A stretch of 13,009 nt of DNA from Gammaproteobacteria bacterium (GTDB lineage: Bacteria > Pseudomonadota > Gammaproteobacteria > JAJDOJ01). The stretch covers positions 1-13,009 of the forward strand of contig JALVEU010000126.1 in NCBI GenBank assembly GCA_027030565.1, written 5' to 3'. The notes beneath the pieces are model-generated. The model was not told the origin of the DNA. It did not search any database and saw only the letters and a program-made list of their open reading frames with translations. This document shows, piece after piece, positions 7,372 to 13,009 of the stretch; position 1 is the first letter of the stretch; every line of letters begins with the position of its first letter. A program made the position numbers and the translations under genes.

Positions 7372-8649
7372 ATGAGCGACAACAAACACCGGGACAAGGA
7401 CAGCGGCAAGTTGCTGTACTGCTCGTTCTGCGGCAAGAGCCAGCACGAGGTGAGGAAGCTGATCGCCGGCCCGTCCGTGTTCATCTGTGACGAGTGCGTG
7501 GAGCTCTGCAACGACATCATTCGTGAGGAGATGCAGGAGCAGTCCGGGGGCGCGGCCAGCAAGCTCCCCAACCCGCACGAGATCAAGAAGATCCTCGACG
7601 AGTACGTTATCGGCCAGGAACAGGCGAAGAAGGTGTTGGCCGTGGCGGTCTACAACCACTACAAGCGCCTGGAGAACCAGCCCGCGGGCAAGAACGACGT
7701 GGAGCTGGCCAAGAGCAACATCCTGCTGATTGGGCCCACCGGCTCCGGCAAGACCCTGCTGGCCGAGACGCTGGCGCGCCTGCTCAACGTACCCTTCACC
7801 ATCGCCGATGCGACCACGCTCACGGAGGCGGGTTATGTCGGTGAGGACGTGGAGAACATCATCCAGAAGTTGCTGCAGAAGTGCGACTACGACGTCGAGA
7901 AGGCGCAGACCGGGATCGTCTACGTGGACGAGATCGACAAGATCTCACGCAAGTCCGACAACCCCTCCATCACCCGCGACGTCTCCGGAGAGGGTGTGCA
8001 GCAGGCGTTGCTCAAGCTCATCGAAGGGACCGTGGCCTCGGTGCCTCCCCAGGGGGGGCGCAAGCACCCACAGCAGGAATTCCTGCAGGTGGACACCAAG
8101 AACATCCTGTTCATCTGCGGGGGGGCGTTCGCCGGGCTGGACAAGATCATCCGCGAGCGGCGGGAGAAAGGGGGTATCGGCTTCTCGGCGGAGATTCGCA
8201 GTGTGGAGGAGGCCGGTCCCCTCGGCGAAGTGTTGCGCGACGTGGAGCCCGAGGACCTGATCCGCTACGGGCTGATCCCGGAGTTCGTGGGGCGGCTGCC
8301 CGTGGTGGCCACCTTGGAGGAGCTGGACGAGGAGGCCTTGGTGCGCATCCTCACCGAACCCAAGAACGCCATCACCAAGCAGTATCAGCGCCTGTTCGAG
8401 ATGGAAGGCGTGGAGCTGGAGTTCCGCAAGAACGCCCTCTATGCCATCGCCCGCAGGGCCATGGAACGCAAGACCGGAGCGCGCGGCCTGCGCACGATCA
8501 TGGAGCATGTACTGCTCGACACCATGTATGACCTCCCGTCACTGGAGAACGTGACCAAGGTGGTGGTGGACGAGGCCGTGATCAACGGGGACGCCAAGCC
8601 CTATCTCATCTACGAGGGATCGGATTACGAACAGGCGGCTTCGGACTGA
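7372..8649 (+). CDS. clpX: ATP-dependent Clp protease ATP-binding subunit ClpX
   Basis: ClpX is the hexameric AAA+ unfoldase that recognises tagged substrates, unfolds them and threads them into ClpP. The 425-residue product starts with the four-cysteine zinc-binding domain (C17, C20, C39, C42). The AAA+ core has Walker A GPTGSGKT (residues 121–128), the pore loop GYVG (154–157), Walker B VYVDEID (D186, E187) and sensor 2 GAR with R371. The ClpP-docking IGF loop is present at I269–F271. All functional residues are intact and the length equals the family norm. The ATG has AGAGGA five bases upstream. It lies downstream of clpP and probably shares its transcript, with possible extra input from a weak local promoter. 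Confidence 0.98.
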   Translation: MSDNKHRDKDSGKLLYCSFCGKSQHEVRKLIAGPSVFICDECVELCNDIIREEMQEQSGGAASKLPNPHEIKKILDEYVIGQEQAKKVLAVAVYNHYKRLENQPAGKNDVELAKSNILLIGPTGSGKTLLAETLARLLNVPFTIADATTLTEAGYVGEDVENIIQKLLQKCDYDVEKAQTGIVYVDEIDKISRKSDNPSITRDVSGEGVQQALLKLIEGTVASVPPQGGRKHPQQEFLQVDTKNILFICGGAFAGLDKIIRERREKGGIGFSAEIRSVEEAGPLGEVLRDVEPEDLIRYGLIPEFVGRLPVVATLEELDEEALVRILTEPKNAITKQYQRLFEMEGVELEFRKNALYAIARRAMERKTGARGLRTIMEHVLLDTMYDLPSLENVTKVVVDEAVINGDAKPYLIYEGSDYEQAASD

Positions 8650-8753
8650 GCGCCGGCGTCCGTCCAACCCGACCGAGACCCGCGGCGGCCCGTCGCCACA
8701 CAGCAGAGCCGCTCCGAGTGCCGTGGTGGCCGTCGGGGCGGTGGATGGCGCGG

Positions 8754-8780
8754 CTTGAAAACCGCTTTAATTATCCATAC
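8754..8780 (+). promoter_or_regulatory. Sigma-32-like (heat-shock) promoter of lon
   Basis: CTTGAAA at 8754–8760 exactly matches the sigma-32 -35 core. After a 12-base spacer, ATCCATAC at 8773–8780 keeps the CCAT of the CCCCATNT -10 consensus. lon is a classical sigma-32 gene in gammaproteobacteria. A sigma-70 reading (TTGAAA, CATACT, 15-base spacer) is weaker. Transcription would begin about 8785–8788, leaving a leader of about 70 bases. Confidence 0.6.
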
Positions 8781-8788
8781 TTATGGAT
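8773..8788. repeat. Perfect palindrome over the lon -10/start region
   Basis: ATCCATA-CT-TATGGAT is an inverted repeat with perfect seven-base arms and a two-base centre. It covers the -10 element and the predicted start site, a typical operator position. TTATCCATA at 8771–8779, overlapping its left arm, differs by one base from a DnaA box (TTATCCACA). No binding protein can be named. Confidence 0.55.
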
Positions 8789-8794
8789 CATCAG

Positions 8795-8825
8795 GCAGGC
8801 TCCGGCCGTTGGCCGGCAGTCCTGC
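8795..8825 (+). other. Stable stem-loop in the lon 5' leader
   Basis: An inner stem CCGGCC-GTT-GGCCGG (8802–8816) sits within outer arms GCAGG (8795–8799) and CCTGC (8821–8825), separated by short internal loops. It would lie within about ten bases of the predicted lon mRNA 5' end and 29 bases before the start codon. The likely effect is protection of the mRNA 5' end. It does not cover the ribosome-binding site, so a classical RNA thermometer is less likely. Confidence 0.5.
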
Positions 8826-8854
8826 GCAATTCCCCTTACAGGCGAGCATTCACC

Positions 8855-11293
8855 ATGGGTATGACAGACACTCCCCGAATCCTGCACGAGCAAGGTAGCA
8901 TCGTGCCCGTGCTTCCACTGCGTGACGTAGTGGTGTATCCGCACATGGTCATCCCGTTGTTCGTGGGGCGTGAGAAATCCATCCGTGCCCTCGAGACGGC
9001 CATGGCGGACAACAAGCAGATCCTGCTGGTGGCGCAGAAGAGCGCCGAGCTCGACGACCCCACGCGCGAACAGATCTACCAGGTGGGTACCCTGTCCACC
9101 ATCCTGCAGCTCCTCAAGCTGCCCGACGGCACCATCAAGGTGCTGGTGGAAGGTGGGCAACGCGCGCGGATCGTCGAGTATCTCGGTGAAGAAGAGTTTT
9201 TCTCGGCCCGCATCGAGCCGCTGGAGTCGGTCTTGCCCGCCAACGAGCGCGAACTGGAGGTGGTGATGCGTTCGGTGGTGGGGCAGTTCGAGCAGTACGT
9301 GAAGATGAACAAGAAGGTGCCCCCGGAGATCCTGACCTCCGTCTCGGGCATCGACGATCCCTCGCGCTTGGCCGACACCATCGCCGCCCACATGGCGCTG
9401 AAGATCGACGAGAAGCAGCACATCCTGGAGATGGTCGATGTGCAGCAGCGCCTGGAGCATCTGCTCGGACTCATCGAGGGCGAGATGGACGTGCTGGACC
9501 TGGAGAAGCGCATCCGCGGGCGGGTCAAGCAGCAAATGGAGAAGAGCCAGCGCGAGTACTACCTCAACGAGCAGATGAAGGCGATCCAGAAAGAGCTCGG
9601 AGAACTGGACGAGACGCCCAACGAGCTCGAAGAGCTGGAGCGCAAGATCGAGGCGGCTGGCATGTCCAAGGAGGCCAAGGACAAGGCCACGGCCGAGCTC
9701 AACAAACTCAAGATGATGTCGCCCATGTCGGCCGAGGCCACGGTGGTGCGCAACTACATCGACTGGCTGGTGAACGTGCCATGGAAGAAGCGCACGCGGG
9801 TCACCCGTGACCTGAAGCGCGCCGAGGCGGTCTTGGAGGCCGACCACTACGGCCTGGAGAAGGTCAAGGAGCGCATCCTGGAGTACCTGGCCGTGCAGCA
9901 GCGCGTGCGCAAGCTCAAGGGACCGATCCTGTGTCTGGTGGGGCCCCCTGGGGTCGGCAAGACCTCCATCGCCAAGTCCATCGCGCGGGCAACGGGGCGC
10001 AAGTTCGTGCGCATGTCCCTGGGCGGCGTGCGGGACGAGGCGGAGATTCGCGGTCACCGCCGGACCTATATCGGCTCCATGCCGGGCAAGATCATCCAGA
10101 ACCTCGCCAAGGTCGGCGTGCGCAATCCGCTGTTCCTGCTGGACGAGATCGACAAGATGTCCATGGACTTTCGCGGTGACCCCGCTTCGGCCCTGCTGGA
10201 GGTGCTGGACCCGGAGCAGAACCACACCTTCAACGATCACTACCTGGAGGTGGATTTCGACCTGTCCGACGTGATGTTCGTGGCCACGGCCAACACTTTG
10301 AACATCCCGGGTCCGCTGCTTGACCGCATGGAGGTGATCCGCATCCCGGGTTACACCGAGGACGAAAAGGTGCAGATCGCCGAGCGCTACCTGATCCCCA
10401 AGCAAATGAAGGCCAACGGGATCCGCAAGGGCGAACTGAGCATCACCGAGGGTGCAGTGCGCGACATCGTGCGTCACTACACGCGTGAGGCGGGCGTGCG
10501 CAACCTGGAGCGCGAGATCTCCAAGATCTGCCGCAAGGTGGTCAAGTCGCTGCTGCTCAAGAAGAAGCGCGACCAGCGGGTGACGGTGACCGCGCGCAAT
10601 CTGGAGAAGTACCTTGGCGTGCCACGCTTCCGCTACGGGCTGGCCGAGGAGGAGGACCGTGTCGGCCAGGTCACGGGGCTTGCCTGGACCGAGGTGGGTG
10701 GTGAACTCTTGACCATCGAGACGGCCGTGGTGCCCGGCAAGGGCAAGTTCACCTACACTGGGCAGCTGGGCGACGTGATGCAGGAATCCATCCAGGCCGC
10801 GCTCACCGTGGTCCGCAGCCGTGCCGAGGCCCTCGGAATCGATCCCGACTTCTACGAGAAGAAGGACATCCACGTCCACGTGCCCGAAGGCGCCACGCCC
10901 AAGGACGGGCCGAGTGCGGGCATCGGGATGTGCACCGCGCTGGTCTCGGCGCTGACCGGGATTCCGGTCAAGGCCGACGTGGCCATGACCGGGGAGATCA
11001 CGCTGCGGGGCGAGGTCCTGCCCATCGGCGGGCTCAAAGAGAAGCTGCTGGCCGCGCACCGGGGTGGTATCCGCACGGTCCTGATTCCCAAGGACAACGA
11101 GAAGGACCTGGCGGAGATCCCGCGCAACATCAAGCAGCGGCTCGACATCCGCCCGGTGCAGTGGATCGACGAGGTGCTCGAGCTCGCGTTGCAGAAGATG
11201 CCCGAGCCTCTGGTGGCAGCCAAGACGGCACCCCAGCCCGCCGCCAAGAAGAAGCCCAGAACCAAGGCCACGGCGGGGCTCAGACACCACTGA
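8855..11293 (+). CDS. lon: ATP-dependent protease Lon (LonA)
   Basis: Lon is a soluble hexameric AAA+ serine protease that removes misfolded proteins and unstable regulators. The 812-residue product has the N-terminal substrate domain beginning PVLPLRDVVVYPHM, a coiled-coil linker, and an AAA+ module with Walker A GPPGVGKT (363–370) and Walker B FLLDEID. The protease domain has the catalytic dyad S687 (KDGPSAG) and K728 (IGGLKEK). The tail of about 25 residues is rich in Lys, Ala and Pro. ATG 8855 is chosen over the in-frame ATG at 8783, which lies inside the -10/palindrome and so would not be translated from that promoter. GGCGAG lies eight bases before 8855; ATG 8861 is also possible. It is transcribed separately from clpX (205-base gap). 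Confidence 0.97.
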   Translation: MGMTDTPRILHEQGSIVPVLPLRDVVVYPHMVIPLFVGREKSIRALETAMADNKQILLVAQKSAELDDPTREQIYQVGTLSTILQLLKLPDGTIKVLVEGGQRARIVEYLGEEEFFSARIEPLESVLPANERELEVVMRSVVGQFEQYVKMNKKVPPEILTSVSGIDDPSRLADTIAAHMALKIDEKQHILEMVDVQQRLEHLLGLIEGEMDVLDLEKRIRGRVKQQMEKSQREYYLNEQMKAIQKELGELDETPNELEELERKIEAAGMSKEAKDKATAELNKLKMMSPMSAEATVVRNYIDWLVNVPWKKRTRVTRDLKRAEAVLEADHYGLEKVKERILEYLAVQQRVRKLKGPILCLVGPPGVGKTSIAKSIARATGRKFVRMSLGGVRDEAEIRGHRRTYIGSMPGKIIQNLAKVGVRNPLFLLDEIDKMSMDFRGDPASALLEVLDPEQNHTFNDHYLEVDFDLSDVMFVATANTLNIPGPLLDRMEVIRIPGYTEDEKVQIAERYLIPKQMKANGIRKGELSITEGAVRDIVRHYTREAGVRNLEREISKICRKVVKSLLLKKKRDQRVTVTARNLEKYLGVPRFRYGLAEEEDRVGQVTGLAWTEVGGELLTIETAVVPGKGKFTYTGQLGDVMQESIQAALTVVRSRAEALGIDPDFYEKKDIHVHVPEGATPKDGPSAGIGMCTALVSALTGIPVKADVAMTGEITLRGEVLPIGGLKEKLLAAHRGGIRTVLIPKDNEKDLAEIPRNIKQRLDIRPVQWIDEVLELALQKMPEPLVAAKTAPQPAAKKKPRTKATAGLRHH

Positions 11294-11356
11294 AGTGCCG
11301 TTGATGCCTCCCTCTGGAACGCTCGTCGGGGCATCGCGCGGCGGCCGGGTGCTTCG

Positions 11357-11386
11357 TTGACATGCAGAAGGCGCGCTTGGTATAAA
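11357..11386 (+). promoter_or_regulatory. Strong sigma-70 promoter for hupB
   Basis: A perfect -35 TTGACA (11357–11362) and a -10 TATAAA (11381–11386, five of six) are separated by 18 bases, with an upstream TGG making an extended -10. This is the best promoter match in the window. Transcription should begin near 11392–11393, about 350 bases before the hupB start codon, with no gene recognised in between. Confidence 0.8.
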
Positions 11387-11400
11387 ACCGGCGCGCCTTC
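11367..11400. repeat. Ten-base-arm dyad centred on the hupB -10 box
   Basis: GAAGGCGCGC (11367–11376) and GCGCGCCTTC (11391–11400) are perfect reverse complements around a 14-base centre that contains the -10 hexamer. The axis falls at 11383.5, exactly the middle of TATAAA. A transcript from this promoter contains only the right arm, so the repeat acts in DNA (operator-like) or as a hairpin in RNA reading through from lon. There is no T-tract. Confidence 0.75.
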
Positions 11401-11740
11401 CCGGTATTTAGGCCCGTTTCACGGGGGAGGCGGGCGCGTCCCGCTGCCTGTGTCGAGCGGTGCTGCCGCCATGCGACCCGTAAGGCACGCGTCAGGGGGG
11501 CGCAGGCAGATCGCACAACAACGAATTGCGCCGCGGCATACCGGTGTGATCCGGTGCGCGGTCCTTGATTGCTGTTATCGCCACCACAGCTCCGTAGAGC
11601 CACTGGTCCGTGTGCCTCGGGTCGCGGGCTGGTGCTGGCGTTCCGGAGACGGGGCCTTCCGCCGTGGCAGGGAGTGCACGGGGCGGCTCAGGCCTGGTCG
11701 TTCGTTCCAACCGCCCACCCAATCTATTAGGAAGCTACAG
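11393..11740 (+). other. Long structured 5' leader of hupB
   Basis: From the predicted start site to the hupB ATG are about 350 bases without a recognisable gene. By eye it contains CCCGT-TTC-ACGGG (11413–11425), GCGGG-CGCGT-CCCGC (11430–11444), a two-part hairpin ACCGG-TGTGAT-CCGGT with outer CCGCG/CGCGG arms (11531–11561), and a looser CCGCC/GGCGG pairing (11659–11686). The frame of hupB stays open through it, but the translation is not HU-like. It may be a regulatory leader, hold a small RNA, or hide a nearer promoter that I cannot see. Just upstream (11294–11356) only a weak GATGCC/GGCATC pairing is seen. Confidence 0.45.
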
Positions 11741-12013
11741 ATGAATAAGACAGAACTCGTCGATGCGGTGTCCAAGGAAGCCGATCTCACCAAGGCCGAT
11801 GCGGCCCGGGCCGTCGATGCCGTCATCCAAGCGGTGACCGACGCCCTGAAGCGGGGCGAGCAAGTCTCCATTCTGGGGTTCGGCACGTTCCTGGTGCGCG
11901 AGCGCGCCGCCCGGACCGGACGCAATCCGAGGACCCAGGAAACCCTCGAGATCCCAGCCTCCAAGGTGCCTGCCTTCAAGCCTGGCAAAGCACTCAAGGA
12001 TGCCGTAAACTAA
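11741..12013 (+). CDS. hupB: DNA-binding protein HU-beta
   Basis: HU is a small nucleoid-associated protein that binds and bends DNA without strict sequence specificity, acting as a homo- or heterodimer. The 90-residue product has the family's exact length and layout: an N-terminal helical dimerisation part beginning MNKTELVDAV, the signature GFGTFLVRERAARTGRNP, and an arm tip with R61-N62-P63 whose proline intercalates in DNA. The C-terminus ends in the usual FKPGKALKDAV. The ATG has AGGA eight bases upstream. Its place after lon and before ppiD is the conserved order and points to the beta subunit. Only 16 bases separate its stop from tRNA-Val, so it is probably transcribed together with the two tRNAs. 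Confidence 0.96.
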   Translation: MNKTELVDAVSKEADLTKADAARAVDAVIQAVTDALKRGEQVSILGFGTFLVRERAARTGRNPRTQETLEIPASKVPAFKPGKALKDAVN

Positions 12014-12029
12014 CCGCCCGCTCGCGCAG

Positions 12030-12105
12030 GGGTGCTTAGCTCAGCCGGTAGAGCGTCGCCCTTACAAGGCGAAAGTCGGGGGTTCGACTCCCTCAGCACC
12101 CACCA
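12030..12105 (+). tRNA. tRNA-Val (anticodon UAC)
   Basis: This 76-base cloverleaf has encoded CCA. Acceptor GGGTGCT pairs with AGCACCC, the D-stem is GCTC/GAGC, and the anticodon stem TCGCC/GGCGA encloses a loop with TAC at 12063–12065, reading GUN valine codons. The T-arm is intact (GGGTTCGACTCCC). No promoter is seen in the 16 bases after hupB. Confidence 0.97.
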
Positions 12106-12110
12106 GAGGT

Positions 12111-12136
12111 GCCGAGGGGATCTCCGGGTACTCGGC
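12111..12136 (+). other. Possible processing hairpin between the two tRNAs
   Basis: GCCGAG (12111–12116) and CTCGGC (12131–12136) can pair across a 14-base loop in the 57-base spacer between tRNA-Val and tRNA-Asp. Such spacer hairpins can guide RNase cutting of a tRNA precursor. No promoter is visible in the spacer. Confidence 0.3.
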
Positions 12137-12162
12137 TCGCGGGTGGCAAGGCCATCGAGTTC

Positions 12163-12239
12163 GGAGCGGTAGTTCAGCTGGTTAGAATGCCGGCCTGTCA
12201 CGCCGGAGGTCGCGGGTTCGAGTCCCGTCCGCTCCGCCA
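12163..12239 (+). tRNA. tRNA-Asp (anticodon GUC)
   Basis: This 77-base cloverleaf has encoded CCA. Acceptor GGAGCGG pairs with CCGCTCC, with G as discriminator base as expected for tRNA-Asp. The anticodon stem CCGGC/GCCGG encloses GTC at 12197–12199. The T-arm GGGTTCGAGTCCC is intact. An intrinsic terminator follows 15 bases after the CCA end. Confidence 0.97.
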
Positions 12240-12254
12240 GATTCGATCAGAAAC

Positions 12255-12280
12255 GGGGTATCATCCGATGCCCCTTTTTT
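12255..12280 (+). terminator. Intrinsic terminator of the hupB–tRNA-Val–tRNA-Asp unit
   Basis: GGGGTATC (12255–12262) pairs with GATGCCCC (12267–12274), an eight-base-pair stem with one G·U pair and a four-base ATCC loop, followed directly by six T residues. This is the only classical rho-independent terminator in the window. It separates the tRNAs from ppiD. Confidence 0.92.
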
Positions 12281-12367
12281 GTGGGCGGCACACGGTGGCG
12301 CCGGACCGGCCAGCGGGAACCCTTCCGGCTGTCGGTGATTCGGCTCAGGCGGCAGCAGGAATCAGGC

Positions 12368-13009
12368 ATGCTCCAGAACATCCGGGACCGCGTCAGCGGC
12401 ATCATCGCTTACACCATCGTCATCCTGATCAGTATCCCCTTCGCCCTGTGGGGGATCCAACAGTACTTCGGCGGGGGTGGCGAACAGATTGTGGCCACGG
12501 TCAACGGCGAGGACATCCCCGCCCAGGCGTTCAACCGCGAACTGCAGCGCCAGCGTAACGCCCTGCTGCAGGCCTTCGGCGGCAGGTTGCCTCCTGGTTT
12601 CGACGAGCAGGTACTGCGCCAGCGTGCGCTGGACACGCTGGTGCGCCAGTATCTACTCAACCAGGAGGTGGACCGTCTGGGTTACGCGGTCAGCGATGAG
12701 CAACTTGTCCAGGCCATCCAATCCATCCCCCAGTTCCAGCGGGACGGACACTTCGACCCCGCGCGCTACGACCAGGTCCTCAAGCTCCAGCACCGGAGCA
12801 AGGTGGAGTTCGAGCGCATGGTCCGTCAGCAGCTGCGCCTGGAACAGTACCAGGACGGGCTGGGCGACACGGGTTTCCTGCCGCCCACCCAGGTGCGCGA
12901 CGCCGAGCGGCTGCGTGATCAGAAACGGGCCCTGCGCTATTTCGTGGTGCAGGTCGACCCGGCTGCGATCAAGGCCCGGCTGAAGGAAGAGGAGATCAAG
13001 GCCTACTAT
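12368..13009 (+). CDS. ppiD: Periplasmic folding chaperone PpiD (3' partial)
   Basis: PpiD is anchored in the inner membrane with a large periplasmic part and helps fold proteins emerging from the Sec translocon. The window holds the first 214 codons, and the frame is open at the right edge. A short cytoplasmic N-terminus (MLQNIRDRVSG) precedes one membrane helix at about residues 12–30 with the family's FALWGI ending. Next comes the SurA_N-type chaperone domain, starting near VNGEDI (residues 45–50), with helices rich in Gln, Arg and Leu. The parvulin isomerase domain expected further on is outside the window. ATG 12368 has AGGA seven bases upstream and gives the standard N-terminus. No clear promoter is seen between the terminator and this gene, a gap of 87 bases. 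Position after hupB is conserved. Confidence 0.94.
   Translation, partial: MLQNIRDRVSGIIAYTIVILISIPFALWGIQQYFGGGGEQIVATVNGEDIPAQAFNRELQRQRNALLQAFGGRLPPGFDEQVLRQRALDTLVRQYLLNQEVDRLGYAVSDEQLVQAIQSIPQFQRDGHFDPARYDQVLKLQHRSKVEFERMVRQQLRLEQYQDGLGDTGFLPPTQVRDAERLRDQKRALRYFVVQVDPAAIKARLKEEEIKAYY

Noticed and set aside
8783..8854. Earlier ATG start for lon adding 24 residues
   Set aside because: It sits in the predicted -10/start region, so it would not be in the mRNA from that promoter, and the added residues are not part of Lon.
11280..11603. Minus-strand frame of 107 codons in the lon–hupB gap
   Set aside because: It crosses the hupB promoter and the end of lon, has no ribosome-binding site that I can see and resembles no known protein.
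11357..11740. In-frame open extension that would make HU-beta about 128 residues longer at its N-terminus
   Set aside because: The added sequence is not HU-like, part lies upstream of the predicted transcription start, and the normal ATG has a good Shine–Dalgarno and gives the exact family length.
12259..12264. TATCAT as a -10 for ppiD
   Set aside because: It lies inside the intrinsic terminator stem and has no matching -35.

Overview
This window is chromosomal housekeeping DNA from a GC-rich gammaproteobacterium. The gene order tRNA-Leu – tig – clpP – clpX – lon – hupB – tRNA-Val/tRNA-Asp – ppiD is a well-known core arrangement in Pseudomonas-like and Chromatiales-like gammaproteobacteria, and prmB next to aroC is also a gammaproteobacterial pairing. 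Codon use is uniformly GC-rich and looks even across the window. I see no integrase, transposase, CRISPR array, toxin–antitoxin pair or other sign of transfer. A more exact taxonomic placement is not possible from the sequence alone.

Region 1 (1–4942) reads entirely on the + strand and looks like one operon. It holds a membrane-anchored EAL protein with a degenerate GGDEF domain (cut by the window's left edge), prmB (glutamine methyltransferase for ribosomal protein L3; its start overlaps the EAL stop by one base), aroC (chorismate synthase) and an MFS transporter. A long hairpin over the transporter's stop codon closes the block.

Region 2 (about 4976–8649) begins with a promoter for tRNA-Leu(UAG). 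The trigger factor gene follows with no separate promoter that I can see, then clpP and clpX. Trigger factor folds nascent chains at the ribosome; ClpX and ClpP form the cytoplasmic unfoldase–protease.

Region 3 (8650–11293) is lon, preceded by a sigma-32-like promoter, a perfect palindrome over the -10/start region and a stable leader hairpin.

Region 4 (11294–12280) is hupB (HU-beta). It has a near-consensus sigma-70 promoter, a 10-bp-arm dyad centred exactly on the -10 box, and an unusually long structured leader of about 350 nt. tRNA-Val(UAC) and tRNA-Asp(GUC) follow, ending at a textbook intrinsic terminator.

Region 5 (12281–13009) holds the 5' part of ppiD, a membrane-anchored periplasmic folding factor; the gene runs off the right edge.

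The protein-coding content is conventional and I do not see an undescribed system. The points worth a second look are regulatory: the dyad on the hupB -10 box and its long leader, the lon promoter palindrome and hairpin, mixed tRNA–mRNA transcription units, and a possibly leaderless aroC transcript. All hairpins and promoters were found by eye, without folding or scoring software.
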